Source: Chryseobacterium capnotolerans
GTDB lineage: Bacteria > Bacteroidota > Bacteroidia > Flavobacteriales > Weeksellaceae
DNA length: 64,000 nt
Reading direction: 5' to 3'
Assembly (NCBI RefSeq): GCF_021278965.1
Contig: NZ_CP065589.1
Location: 1,493,001 to 1,557,000, forward strand
Each line of letters begins with the position of its first letter. Within the stretch, counting starts at the first letter, position 1. Below the pieces are notes generated by a model. That model saw nothing but the letters and a program-made list of their open reading frames with translations. It searched no databases and was not told where the DNA came from. The position numbers were made by a program, and so were the translations under genes. Of the stretch, positions 53,060 to 62,423 are shown in pieces.

Positions 53060-55045
53060 ATGACATTCCAAGAACAGATACAGCAGGGGATTCCTAATCA
53101 GCTGCCACAACCAAAACCATACGAGACCAATATCAACCATGCTCCAAAGCGTAAAGAAATTTTAGGTGAAGAAGAGAAAAAACTGGCATTAAAGAATGCT
53201 TTACGTTATTTCGATCCTAAATTCCATGCTGAATTGATTCCTGAATTTAAGCAGGAACTGGAGGATTACGGAAGAATTTATATGTACCGTTTCCGTCCGG
53301 ATTATGAGATGAAAGCGAGATCTATTGAAGACTATCCGGGGAAATCTGAGCAGGCGAAAGCAATTATGCTGATGATCCAGAACAATTTGGATTATGCAGT
53401 GGCCCAGCACCCTCATGAATTGATTACTTATGGTGGAAACGGAGCCGTGTTTTCTAACTGGGCGCAGTATCTGTTGACCATGAAATATCTGTCTGAAATG
53501 ACCAATGAGCAGACTTTGGTGATGTACTCAGGACACCCAATGGGATTATTCCCTTCTCATAAAGATGCACCGAGAGTGGTGGTAACCAACGGGATGATGA
53601 TTCCAAACTATTCTAAACCGGATGATTGGGAGAAATTCAATGCTCTTGGGGTAACACAGTATGGACAAATGACTGCAGGCAGTTATATGTACATCGGTCC
53701 TCAGGGGATTGTTCACGGAACAACGATTACTGCTTTAAATGCTTTCAGAAAAATCAATAAAGATCCGAAAGGAGGTCTGTTCGTAACTTCCGGATTAGGA
53801 GGAATGAGTGGAGCTCAGCCAAAAGCAGGAAATATTGCGGGCTGTGTTACCGTATGTGCAGAAGTAAATCCAAAGATCACTAAAATCCGCCACGATCAGA
53901 AATGGGTGAACGAAATTCATGAAGATCTTGATGCATTGGTAAAAAGAGTAAGAGAAGCACAGCAAAATAAAGAAACAATTTCTTTAGCTTACCTTGGAAA
54001 TATTGTGGATGTTTGGGAAAAATTTGACCAGGAAGATTTAAGAATTGATATCGGTTCAGATCAAACATCCCTTCATAACCCTTGGGCTGGTGGATATTAT
54101 CCGGTAGGACAAAGCTTTGAAGAATCCAATATAATGATGGCAGAAGATCCGGAACTATTCAAAGAAAAAGTTCAGGAAACATTAAGAAGACACGCTGCTG
54201 CCATCAATAAACATACGGAAAAAGGAACTTATTTCTTTGATTATGGAAATGCTTTCTTATTGGAGGCATCCAGAGCCGGAGCTGATGTAATGGCAGATCA
54301 TCCAACATTAGGCAGAGAATTCAAATATCCAAGTTATGTTCAGGATATTATGGGGCCAATGTGTTTTGATTATGGTTTTGGACCATTCCGTTGGGTATGC
54401 GCAAGTGGAAAACCGGAAGATTTACAGAAAACCGACGAAATTGCATGTGCTGTATTGGAAGAAATGATTAAAAATTCTCCTGAAGAAATCCAGCAGCAGA
54501 TGAAGGATAATATCCAGTGGATTAAAGGAGCTCAGGAAAATAAACTGGTGGTAGGCTCACAAGCAAGAATTCTGTATGCAGATGCTGAAGGGAGAATGAA
54601 GATTGCTGAAGCATTCAATAAAGCAATTAAAAATGGTGAGATAGGACCTGTAGTATTGGGAAGAGACCATCATGATGTTTCTGGAACAGATTCTCCTTAC
54701 CGAGAGACCTCCAATATTTATGATGGATCAAGATTTACGGCAGATATGGCGATTCATAATGTCATTGGTGATAGCTTCCGTGGGGCAACCTGGGTTTCCA
54801 TTCACAATGGTGGCGGAGTAGGCTGGGGAGAAGTTATCAACGGAGGTTTCGGAATGCTTCTGGATGGTAGCGACGATGCTGACAGAAGATTAAAGTCTAT
54901 GCTTTTCTGGGACGTGAACAACGGAATTTCTAGAAGAAGCTGGGCAAGAAATGAGGGTGCTATTTTTGCTATTAAAAGAGCGATGGAAGCTGAGCCTAAT
55001 TTAAAGGTAACCCTTCCGAATCTTGTAGATGAAAACTTACTATAA
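53060..55045 (+). CDS. hutU: urocanate hydratase
   Basis: 661 residues from the ATG at 53060; the open frame reaches a TTG at 53030, which I reject. It converts urocanate to imidazolone propionate with NAD+ as electrophile in histidine breakdown. Signatures: YGGNGAVFSNWAQY, YSGHPMGLFPSH, TSGLGGMSGAQPKA, MGPMCFDYGFGPFRW with the catalytic-site Cys, and TWVSIHNGGGVGWGEV. hutH, hutI and hutG are not adjacent. A Crp/Fnr regulator follows at 18 bases. Confidence 0.95.
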   Translation: MTFQEQIQQGIPNQLPQPKPYETNINHAPKRKEILGEEEKKLALKNALRYFDPKFHAELIPEFKQELEDYGRIYMYRFRPDYEMKARSIEDYPGKSEQAKAIMLMIQNNLDYAVAQHPHELITYGGNGAVFSNWAQYLLTMKYLSEMTNEQTLVMYSGHPMGLFPSHKDAPRVVVTNGMMIPNYSKPDDWEKFNALGVTQYGQMTAGSYMYIGPQGIVHGTTITALNAFRKINKDPKGGLFVTSGLGGMSGAQPKAGNIAGCVTVCAEVNPKITKIRHDQKWVNEIHEDLDALVKRVREAQQNKETISLAYLGNIVDVWEKFDQEDLRIDIGSDQTSLHNPWAGGYYPVGQSFEESNIMMAEDPELFKEKVQETLRRHAAAINKHTEKGTYFFDYGNAFLLEASRAGADVMADHPTLGREFKYPSYVQDIMGPMCFDYGFGPFRWVCASGKPEDLQKTDEIACAVLEEMIKNSPEEIQQQMKDNIQWIKGAQENKLVVGSQARILYADAEGRMKIAEAFNKAIKNGEIGPVVLGRDHHDVSGTDSPYRETSNIYDGSRFTADMAIHNVIGDSFRGATWVSIHNGGGVGWGEVINGGFGMLLDGSDDADRRLKSMLFWDVNNGISRRSWARNEGAIFAIKRAMEAEPNLKVTLPNLVDENLL

Positions 55046-55063
55046 ATTGTAAAACATTCAACA

Positions 55064-55606
55064 TTGGCAAGTATCAACAAAAAACTTTTTTCACACCTCA
55101 ATGTAGAGGATGGGGATCCTGTTTGGGAAAAATTTGCTGAGGTTGCATTTTCAAAGAAAAATATATTTTCGGACCATAAAGCCTATCTTGTAGAAGATGG
55201 GCTTGTCCGTAAATATTATATCAACAGCACCTCGGATATTGATACTGAAGTCTGTGCAGAATTTTACTTTCCCGGTGATATTTTTACAGTAGGGAATAAA
55301 GGCTCTGAAGGTATTTATGAATCCCTAAGCAGCGGTCTTGCCTGGGAAATTACTTTAGATGAAGTCAAGGAAATGTTCGCTGTAAGTCCTGAATGCCGTT
55401 TTGTACAGAACTATTACCTAAGCAGGAAACTGAATGCTGCTATGAAACGTGAAATGCTTCTGCTTAAAAATACCCCACAGGATCTTTATGAATACCTGCT
55501 GGAAAATAAACCCCATTATATTCAGAATATTCCTTTAAAATATCTGGCTTCCTATATCGGGATTACTCCGATTTCTCTGAGCCGGATTAGAAAGAGGATT
55601 AGTTAA
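55064..55606 (+). CDS. Crp/Fnr-family transcriptional regulator
   Basis: 180 residues starting at a TTG (55064), since no ATG occurs before residue about 109. N-terminal cyclic-nucleotide-binding-like fold (KAYLVEDGLVRKYYI, AEFYFPGDIFTVG) and a C-terminal winged helix (IPLKYLASYIGITPISLSRIRKRI). The cNMP pocket Arg-Ser pair is not obvious, so it may bind another ligand or none. It follows hutU closely and may be co-transcribed; a link to histidine use is inferred. Confidence 0.85.
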   Translation: MASINKKLFSHLNVEDGDPVWEKFAEVAFSKKNIFSDHKAYLVEDGLVRKYYINSTSDIDTEVCAEFYFPGDIFTVGNKGSEGIYESLSSGLAWEITLDEVKEMFAVSPECRFVQNYYLSRKLNAAMKREMLLLKNTPQDLYEYLLENKPHYIQNIPLKYLASYIGITPISLSRIRKRIS

Positions 55607-56013
55607 ATGTTGGAAGCTTGAAGATGGGAGCTGGAAGTTATCAAGGTAATAATAAATGATCTCATACTTTTAATAAGAGCTATTATCCTATTTTTTATAA
55701 ACGCAAAGTTTCAATTTTAAATACACATTATTTTAAGTGAGCAGAGAGCTCATCGATTTTTAATCGATTTGATGAAGTGTGCCTCAACCATCAATTTCAG
55801 CACTGGCTTGGCTGGCATCTTTACTTCCTTTAATTTTGTCTTTTAATGAATTAAAAACAGAGATATACGCTATCCTCGATTCAAAAAAACTATCAGAAAT
55901 TACAGGATGATAATGAACTTCCAGCTTCACTCTTCCATCTTCGAGCCTAATTAATTAACTTTTGTTTATTGACTCGCCCTCCGTAAGTCTCTTCCTTTGT
56001 GAAAAAAGAAATT
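55607..56013. repeat. gene-free region with inverted dispersed repeat
   Basis: About 400 bases. ggaagcttgaagatgggagctggaag type sequence (55612-55637) recurs inverted as cttccagcttcactcttccatcttc (55918-55942). Similar words lie at 45622-45640, 63605-63640 and inside the T9SS-protein gene (6741-6770). A hairpin 'catcgatttttaatcgatt' lies near 55752. TTCCTTTG before 56000 is a possible -7 box of the next gene. No gene seen. Confidence 0.5.
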
Positions 56014-56775
56014 ATGGAAATACAAAAATTAAACTGGGCAGGAATAAAGCTCATTTCTAATGGTAAAACGATTTTAATAGATGCAGCAGAAGATTTTTCT
56101 TATTACAAACCTGTTTTAGGGGAAGCAGTAGATGAAGTGATTAAGTTTACAGATAAGGTAAAGGCAGATTATATCTTATTTACCCATATGCATCTGGATC
56201 ATTTTGATAAAAGTGTTGTGGAAAAATGTCTGAAAAAGGATGGAAAGCTGATTGTTTATTCGGAACTGGAACCATTGGTAAGAAAGTATATGGAAAATGT
56301 TGAAATAATAGTTCTGAATCTGGATGAAACCTTCACTGAAAATGGAATAACCTTTAAACCAGTATTTGCAATGGATGGAGTAGGGGAAATTCAGTCTTCC
56401 TGGATTGTGGAGGATGAAACAATTAAAATCTTTCATGGTGGAGATACCATCTGGCATAACCAGTTCTGGAAGCTTGGAAAAGAAAATAAGGATATAGATT
56501 ATGCCTTTTTACCTGTAAATGGAGTAGTCGTTAACTTTGAAATTATTGGATTGGAATACAGCCCGGTTCCGGCTTCTCTTAATTTGAAGGAAGCTTTTGC
56601 TGCGGCTCATCTTTTACATGCTAAAACGCTGGTTCCTATACATTATGGATTATTTACCCATGAAAAATTTTATATTCCTCAATTATTTGATCAGAATGAT
56701 CTGCAAAAAACTTCCAGGGAGATAGGACAGGACTATCTTATTCTGAAAGATGGAGAAGTGTTGATGGATTCGTAG
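56014..56775 (+). CDS. MBL-fold metal-dependent hydrolase (UlaG-like)
   Basis: 253 residues from ATG 56014; a GTG at 55999 lies in the promoter-like stretch. THMHLDHFD is the HxHxDH metal motif, GGDTIWH and IHYG supply further ligands. Resembles UlaG-like or YtnP-type lactonases and hydrolases (known of the superfamily). No signal peptide, so cytosolic. Substrate unknown. Confidence 0.88.
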   Translation: MEIQKLNWAGIKLISNGKTILIDAAEDFSYYKPVLGEAVDEVIKFTDKVKADYILFTHMHLDHFDKSVVEKCLKKDGKLIVYSELEPLVRKYMENVEIIVLNLDETFTENGITFKPVFAMDGVGEIQSSWIVEDETIKIFHGGDTIWHNQFWKLGKENKDIDYAFLPVNGVVVNFEIIGLEYSPVPASLNLKEAFAAAHLLHAKTLVPIHYGLFTHEKFYIPQLFDQNDLQKTSREIGQDYLILKDGEVLMDS

Positions 56776-56817
56776 ACAAAGATTTGTTTTTTAACAAATA
56801 GATTCATAAATTAAAAA

Positions 56818-57603
56818 ATGAAAAAAATTGGAATTATAGGTTGTGGCTGGTTAGGCACTCATATAGCAGAGAAGTTATCGGATCAATATGAGATTTTTGC
56901 AACCACCACTTCAGAGTCTAAAATAAAAGATCTATCCGCTAAAGGATACCAGATCACTCAGATCAGCTTTCCGGATGACGATATATCTGGAACAAAGCAG
57001 GAATGGGAAATAGCCCCACAGTTGGATGCTGTGATTATCACGGTTCCGTTTTCAGGAGTAAGAGGCGCTGAAATCCCTTTGCATGAGAGAGCTAAGAATT
57101 TACTCGCATTTCTTGGAGATTATAAAGGCCAACTTTATCTGATGAGCTCTACAGGAGTATATCCTGATCTTGAAAAAGAGTTTACAGAAGATGATCGTCT
57201 TGCAGATGATGTTCCAAGTGAGAGCATTATAAAAAACAGATTTCCTGAAGTCAATATTTTGAGGTTGGCAGGATTAATGGGGGATCAGAGGCTTTTAAAG
57301 AATTATAATATATCCAATCTGGATCTGTTGGTTAATCATATTCATTATGCTGACATTTGTTCAGTTGTTGAAAAAATGCTAAAGAATAACTCTCAATCCA
57401 AAGTTTATAACGTGGTGGCGTCTGTGCATCCGAATAAAGAAGAGATCATCAATGCACAGAAAGATCTGCAATATTCAGGTGAACGTACCACCCGAGGCAG
57501 AACAATATCACCTTCAAAATTAATTTCAGAGTTGAATTATGAATTTCAATATCCCGATCCACGATATTTTCATCTGGTGAAAGATGCTAATGATATTGTT
57601 TAA
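56818..57603 (+). CDS. NAD(P)-binding Rossmann protein (YeeZ-like SDR)
   Basis: 261 residues. GIIGCGWLGTHIAEKL at the N-terminus is the dinucleotide-binding loop, followed by MSSTGVYP (SDR-like Ser plus Tyr). Ends ELNYEFQYPDPR. Like E. coli YeeZ, an extended SDR without assigned substrate. It lies 42 bases after the MBL gene and could share its mRNA. Confidence 0.82.
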   Translation: MKKIGIIGCGWLGTHIAEKLSDQYEIFATTTSESKIKDLSAKGYQITQISFPDDDISGTKQEWEIAPQLDAVIITVPFSGVRGAEIPLHERAKNLLAFLGDYKGQLYLMSSTGVYPDLEKEFTEDDRLADDVPSESIIKNRFPEVNILRLAGLMGDQRLLKNYNISNLDLLVNHIHYADICSVVEKMLKNNSQSKVYNVVASVHPNKEEIINAQKDLQYSGERTTRGRTISPSKLISELNYEFQYPDPRYFHLVKDANDIV

Positions 57604-57610
57604 AAAAATA

Positions 57611-57745
57611 GAAGAAGTTGTCTCAAAGGTGTCATTCTGAATGAAATGTAGTGAAGAATTTTATATGTCTGGTTATCAGAGAGGTTCTTCCTTCGTCAGA
57701 ATAACAAAAGCCAAATTATTTGACTTTTGAGACAGCCTCTTTTTA
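57611..57745. repeat. large palindromic intergenic repeat acting as terminator
   Basis: Outer arms agttgtctcaaa and tttgagacagcct pair over about 120 bases. Inside are 'cattctgaatgaaatgtagtgaaga' and 'ggttcttccttcgtcagaat', a well-known type of Bacteroidota interspersed repeat. A T run (57741-57745) after the right arm would permit termination of the + strand unit. Confidence 0.7.
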
Positions 57746-57758
57746 TATTGCAGTATTT

Positions 57759-58058
57759 TTAATCCTGATAGTCAATAATTTCATATGCAATCTGTTCTTT
57801 CTTGATGTAGTTTTTCAACTCATCAAGATCTGTCCATACATAAGATGAACTCCACTGACAAATATAAATACCATCCTCTTCAAAAATAATACTCATATTA
57901 GGAAGCTTCCCCGTGTTTTCTGCATGCCTGAAATCCCAGAACAGCTGATGGGTATATTCATATTTTTTCTCAAAAAGAGCAGAGTTTTCCAACAAATCCT
58001 CTATTTCAGCAGTTTGTTGGTCTGTAAGCTTTGTTTTTAATTTGTACTCAAATCCCAT
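57759..58058 (-). CDS. small protein of unknown function
   Basis: 99 residues, no signal peptide. Contains LTDQQTAEIEDLLENSALFEKKYEY and MSIIFEEDGIYICQWSSSYVWTDLDELKNYI, the look of a small cytosolic alpha/beta protein, perhaps related to immunity-type families (SUKH-like or Imm), but no firm match. Its neighbour upstream on the same strand is an SH3 lipoprotein 135 bases away. Confidence 0.7.
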   Translation of the reverse strand: MGFEYKLKTKLTDQQTAEIEDLLENSALFEKKYEYTHQLFWDFRHAENTGKLPNMSIIFEEDGIYICQWSSSYVWTDLDELKNYIKKEQIAYEIIDYQD

Positions 58059-58193
58059 ATATTTCTAATATTTCAAGATTAAAATTTTATCTGAAAAATA
58101 GGATAATAATAGTTTGATTCCAAAATACATATAGAGTATTGGTATAGTAATTTATTTTTGGAGCATTAGTTTGGTGGAATTTATGATAGGTTT

Positions 58194-58985
58194 TTATTTC
58201 ATCTTTTGCTCTTTAAAGTTTTTTCCGCCATATTCTTTATACTGTATGTCTTGAAGAGGGTAAAAGTTGATTGATTTTGGAGCATCAAATGTAGACGTGG
58301 CAACAAGATGATCTGCAAATTTTAGATATTCAGTCTTACTCAGGGGGTATATATCTATTAGATCTTCGATTGATTTTGAGTCAAAAATACTTACTGTACA
58401 ATCTGAACAGTTTTCTTGTCTAAAATGTTTAATAAAGTTTGAGATTTCGTCTTTTGATAAATTATCTATGTTAAGGTAGATATTGTAATTTTTACTTATA
58501 TTATTTTCAGTTGTGGAAATGATTTCATATTTCATGGATGATAAATTTATATTAGAGGTTTGTATATTATCTTTTATAATATTTTTTAATGGAATCCATC
58601 CATAATGTGTTGTTGATAAATAAGAAGGTTCAACGACTCTTACTTTAGCCCAATTATTTCTTTCTTCTTCAATAGAAATGGTACAGGTATGATCAATCTG
58701 CATATATTGAGTCTCTCCAATAGCATCAGTTGCTTTTTGGTTCACCAGCTTTTTATAATTATTTCCAGGCCCATCTCTAAGAAAAATATTTTTTCCTTTT
58801 ACATCATAAGTTTTGGTTTCTAAATCAGAGCCATCAAACCCATGCATTTTTAATGAGTCTATTTCATCATTATTATTTAGGTATTGATTTAAGGAATCTA
58901 AATTTTCATTGACATCTACATTGGATTTTCTGCAATTTGTTAATGAAAAAGAGACTAAGATTATTAATAATGCTGTTCTCTGCAT
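58194..58985 (-). CDS. SH3-domain lipoprotein
   Basis: 263 residues with lipobox SLTNC (Cys18). A bacterial SH3-like segment occupies about residues 60-135: GKNIFLRDGPGNNYKKL is the typical LRxGPxxxY start and HYGWIPLKNI its end. The rest (about 120 residues, NYNIYLNIDNLSKDEISNF) is not recognised. Attached to a membrane facing the periplasm or outside; SH3 domains often bind peptidoglycan. Confidence 0.8.
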   Translation of the reverse strand: MQRTALLIILVSFSLTNCRKSNVDVNENLDSLNQYLNNNDEIDSLKMHGFDGSDLETKTYDVKGKNIFLRDGPGNNYKKLVNQKATDAIGETQYMQIDHTCTISIEEERNNWAKVRVVEPSYLSTTHYGWIPLKNIIKDNIQTSNINLSSMKYEIISTTENNISKNYNIYLNIDNLSKDEISNFIKHFRQENCSDCTVSIFDSKSIEDLIDIYPLSKTEYLKFADHLVATSTFDAPKSINFYPLQDIQYKEYGGKNFKEQKMK

Positions 58986-59111
58986 GGTTTAAGTCAATTA
59001 TAATATTTCAAATGTAAGAAACTATTACCATGAATAATTATGGTTTACCATAATGAAATGTTAGTTCTCCTTTGCAGAGAATTTGTGGAAATAAAACAGG
59101 GTGTAATTTCA

Positions 59112-59192
59112 ATTTTATCGCAGATAAAATCATTGCGCCTTAAAGCATTATGATTTTAATATCAATTGCGCCTTAGCGTTTTCCAACCTTTC
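59112..59192. repeat. dispersed intergenic repeat, third copy
   Basis: 'tcgcagataaaatcattgcgccttaaag' with 'ttgcgccttagcgttttccaac', the same order as 40820-40895. The short gap 58990-59228 has no gene. Confidence 0.65.
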
Positions 59193-59228
59193 CCATCCCA
59201 AGATCGTCTTTATAGGTAAAAGATTACT

Positions 59229-59810
59229 ATGAAAATCACCATCCCTAAACCATGTCATGAAAACTGGAACAGCATGAGAACTGATGAAAAAGGAAAGTTT
59301 TGCTCCGTTTGCTCTAAAACAGTTCACGATTTTACTGCTTTTTCAGATGAAGAATTGATTAATACTTTAGAATTCAATAAAGACATTTGTGGAAGATTCC
59401 GGGAAGATCAATTAGGAATAAACCTGAATTTTTCATTAGCGAGTAAGCTGGCGTTGGGGCTGTTAGCATTTGGCAGTTTTACAACTCCTGTGAATGCACA
59501 GGAAACAAAAATTGGAAAAATGAAGACTTCAGAGAATGTGCCAGGAGTTAAGATGAGTGTCATATCTACTGATTCTTTCAATAGAAACCCATCTATAAGA
59601 ATTGGAGCTCCCGTTTTAACCCCGGAAAACAGACCGCTGGTTTTACTGGATGGTAAAAAGATTTCTATAGAAGAGCTACGTGTGATAAATACTGAAATTA
59701 TTGAGACAATCAATAGTTTTTCTGCGCAAGAAGCTGTAGCAAAGTATGGTAAAGAAGCTAGAAACGGTGCCATTGTGGTTACTACGAAGAAGAAAAAGAA
59801 AATCAGATAA
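59229..59810 (+). CDS. Cys-rich N-terminus joined to a TonB-plug-like C-terminus
   Basis: 193 residues. The first 60 have a paired-Cys pattern (PKPCHENW, KFCSVCSKTVHDFT, DICGRF) known from many flavobacterial proteins and likely to bind metal. A hydrophobic segment (LASKLALGLLAFGSF) follows. The end (PLVLLDGKKIS, INSFSAQEAVAKYGKEARNGAIVVTT) matches the plug-domain signature of TonB-dependent receptors (YG..A.NG.I.ITT). I infer an anchored protein signalling to, or derived from, a TonB receptor plug. Exact role unknown. Confidence 0.75.
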   Translation: MKITIPKPCHENWNSMRTDEKGKFCSVCSKTVHDFTAFSDEELINTLEFNKDICGRFREDQLGINLNFSLASKLALGLLAFGSFTTPVNAQETKIGKMKTSENVPGVKMSVISTDSFNRNPSIRIGAPVLTPENRPLVLLDGKKISIEELRVINTEIIETINSFSAQEAVAKYGKEARNGAIVVTTKKKKKIR

Positions 59811-59820
59811 TAAAAATAAA

Positions 59821-59856
59821 AATCTCCGGCGATCTTTGATCGCCGGAGATTTTTTA
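59821..59856. terminator. bidirectional terminator
   Basis: aatctccggcgatc / gatcgccggagatt with loop ttt, T run on the + side. It separates the convergent genes ending at 59810 and 59874. Confidence 0.92.
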
Positions 59857-59873
59857 ATATTCTAAAGTAAAAA

Positions 59874-60467
59874 TTAGTTTTTCACAGCCGCAATAGCCGC
59901 TTCATAATTAGGTTCCTGAGAAATATCCGGTACCTGCTCTTCATAAATAATATTTCCCGAAGGATCAATCACCACAACAGCTCTGCTGAGAAGTCCTTTC
60001 ATAGAAGATTCTATCATTTCTACTCCATAATTCCATCCAAAATCAGAACGGAAATCAGAAAGCATTACCACATTGTTGATCCCTTCGGCCCCGCAAAATC
60101 TTTTTTGAGCAAAAGGTAAGTCTTTGGAAATACAAAGTACTACCGTATTAGGAAGATTTCCTGCCTCTTCATTGAAATGATGAACAGATGCTGAGCAAAC
60201 TCCCGTATCTACACTAGGAAAGATATTCAGGATGACATATCTCCCTTTGTAAGCATCTAAACTTTGATCATTCATGTTCACATCCGTAAGAGTGAATTTT
60301 GGAGCCGGTTTGTTGACCTCCGGTAATTTTGAATAAGTACGTACAGGTGTTCCTCTTAGCATCACTGTATTGATCGCTTTAGATTTTTGAGCGAAACTAA
60401 GTGCTGAGAAAAGAAATAAAGTACTGAAAACTATTTTTGAAAACATTGAAAATTTATTTTTTAACAA
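59874..60467 (-). CDS. tpx: thiol peroxidase, exported form
   Basis: 197 residues; a second Met (residue 8) is an alternative start. A signal peptide (FSTLFLFSALSFAQ) precedes the Tpx domain. Peroxidatic Cys91 in SVDTGVCSAS, resolving Cys125 in QKRFCGAEG, and VVVIDPSGNIIYEE. Atypical two-Cys peroxiredoxin that reduces peroxides. Most Tpx lack a signal peptide, so periplasmic location in Chryseobacterium is noteworthy. Confidence 0.93.
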   Translation of the reverse strand: MLKNKFSMFSKIVFSTLFLFSALSFAQKSKAINTVMLRGTPVRTYSKLPEVNKPAPKFTLTDVNMNDQSLDAYKGRYVILNIFPSVDTGVCSASVHHFNEEAGNLPNTVVLCISKDLPFAQKRFCGAEGINNVVMLSDFRSDFGWNYGVEMIESSMKGLLSRAVVVIDPSGNIIYEEQVPDISQEPNYEAAIAAVKN

Positions 60468-60617
60468 AAATATTGTTTTTTTCAGTTGGCTGAGTTAATT
60501 TTCATTCAAATAGCTCTTAAATAGAGCGAATCTATTGAACCTTTATTCTTAAAATCAATTTTTACATCTACCTTTATTCTACAAAATTCAGATTCAAATT
60601 ATTAAATACTAAAAAAT

Positions 60618-62246
60618 ATGAGCTCAGCAAACAATGCATCATTTCAAAATATTTTTAAAACTGAAAACGAAATTCCCGAAGAATATAAGGTACCCGAAAT
60701 CCATCAGAAAGTATATCTTCTGAATGGTGAACTTGTAGAATGGAAAGGAGAAACGCAGAACATTTATTCGCCAGTCTGTATCCCTACAGAAAACGGATTA
60801 GAGAGAAAACTCCTTGGAAGCATTCCTAGTATCGGCCCGAACGAGGCCATGGAAGTGCTTGAAGCTTGCGTAAAAGCTTATGATAATGGTCTTGGAGAAT
60901 GGCCGACAATGTCTGTAGAGGGAAGAATCAAATGTATGCAGAAATTTGTTTATTTGATGATCCAGCAGCGGGATCTGATTATCAAACTGCTGATGTGGGA
61001 AATCGGAAAAACGCTGGCGGATTCTACCAAAGAGTTTGACCGTACCGTAGATTATATCAACCAAACTATAGACGCCTTAAAAGATCTGGACAGAGCATCT
61101 TCCCGTTTTCAGGAGGCGGAAGGAACCATCGCACAGATCAGAAGAGCGCCGCTGGGTGTAGTTTTAAGTATGGGGCCATTCAACTATCCTTTGAACGAGA
61201 TTTTTACCACATTGATTCCGGCATTGATTATGGGAAATACGATTTTATTTAAATTGCCTAAACATGGTGTATTAGCTCATTATCCCTTATTAAATGCTTT
61301 TAAAGAAGCTTTTCCGAAAGGGACAGTGAATACTTTGTATGGAAAAGGTTCTGAAATTATTACTCCAATCATGGAAAGTGGTAAAGTAAATGTTCTGGCC
61401 TTTATTGGTTCCAGTAAAGTGGCTAATGGATTGAAGAAACTGCATCCGAAGGTGAATCGTTTAAGAGCTATTTTAAGTTTAGATGCTAAAAATGCTGCTA
61501 TTGTTACCAAAAATGCCAATCTTGATGTAGCGGTAAGTGAGTGTATCCTGGGAGCACTTTCGTTCAACGGGCAGCGTTGTACAGCTTTAAAACTGATTTT
61601 TGTACAGAAAGAAGTTGCTGCAGAATTTACCACAAAGCTAAGTGAAGCAGTTTCCGCTCTGAAAGCTGGTCTGCCATGGGAAAAAGATGTAAAAGTAACT
61701 CCGCTTCCGGAAGTGAATAAACCACCTTATCTGAAAGAATGTATTGAAGATGCCCTACAGAAAGGAGCTGATGTTTTAAATAAAGACGGTGGCTATACAG
61801 AAGAATCCTTTGTGTTTCCGGCAGTTGTTTATCCTGTAAACAATGATATGAAACTGTATCATGAAGAACAGTTCGGTCCGGTAATTCCTGTAGTTCCATT
61901 TGAAGATATTGAAGAACCAATCGATTATCAGGTAAACGCTTCTCATGGAATGCAGGTAAGTATTTTCAGTGAAGATCCACAGGAAGTTGCGAAACTGATT
62001 GACCCGTTTGTAAATCTGGTAAGCCGTGTCAATATTAACTGCCAGGCACAGCGTGGTCCGGATGTATTTCCATTTACCGGAAGAAAGGATAGTGCAGAAG
62101 GTACGCTTTCTGTTTTTGATGCCCTGCGCTCATTCTCAATCCGATCTCTGGTAGCAGCGAAACTTACAGATTCCAATAAAGAATTACTGAATACCATTGT
62201 AAGAGAGCATGATTCCAATTTTTTAAGTACTGATTATATTTTTTAG
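60618..62246 (+). CDS. gapN: aldehyde dehydrogenase, GAPN-like (NADP-dependent glyceraldehyde-3-phosphate dehydrogenase)
   Basis: 542 residues, full length. Cofactor-binding ALIMGNTILFKLPKHG, catalytic Cys in LSFNGQRCTALK, and NCQAQRGPDVFPFTGRKDS. The general-base Glu segment (usually ELGGK) reads LSLDAK, so the usual Glu is replaced by Ser. Non-phosphorylating oxidation of glyceraldehyde-3-phosphate giving NADPH is the family role; activity with the altered base is uncertain. Single gene with a terminator at 62279-62317. Confidence 0.85.
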   Translation: MSSANNASFQNIFKTENEIPEEYKVPEIHQKVYLLNGELVEWKGETQNIYSPVCIPTENGLERKLLGSIPSIGPNEAMEVLEACVKAYDNGLGEWPTMSVEGRIKCMQKFVYLMIQQRDLIIKLLMWEIGKTLADSTKEFDRTVDYINQTIDALKDLDRASSRFQEAEGTIAQIRRAPLGVVLSMGPFNYPLNEIFTTLIPALIMGNTILFKLPKHGVLAHYPLLNAFKEAFPKGTVNTLYGKGSEIITPIMESGKVNVLAFIGSSKVANGLKKLHPKVNRLRAILSLDAKNAAIVTKNANLDVAVSECILGALSFNGQRCTALKLIFVQKEVAAEFTTKLSEAVSALKAGLPWEKDVKVTPLPEVNKPPYLKECIEDALQKGADVLNKDGGYTEESFVFPAVVYPVNNDMKLYHEEQFGPVIPVVPFEDIEEPIDYQVNASHGMQVSIFSEDPQEVAKLIDPFVNLVSRVNINCQAQRGPDVFPFTGRKDSAEGTLSVFDALRSFSIRSLVAAKLTDSNKELLNTIVREHDSNFLSTDYIF

Positions 62247-62278
62247 CACTAACCCCAAGCGGTATTGAATATCAAATA

Positions 62279-62317
62279 AAATCCTTAATAAACTTCTTGT
62301 TTTTTAAGGATTTTTTA
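62279..62317 (+). terminator. terminator after gapN
   Basis: aatccttaa / ttaaggatt with a loop of about 17 bases, then T6. Confidence 0.7.
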
Positions 62318-62423
62318 ATTTAGAACACGGGAAGAGATCTGGCATTGTCGTTCTGCCGGATTTTTTTCAATTATTTCTGTAACATTTTTTTTAATCAAAA
62401 CTAACTCTATAGAGTAACAAGCT

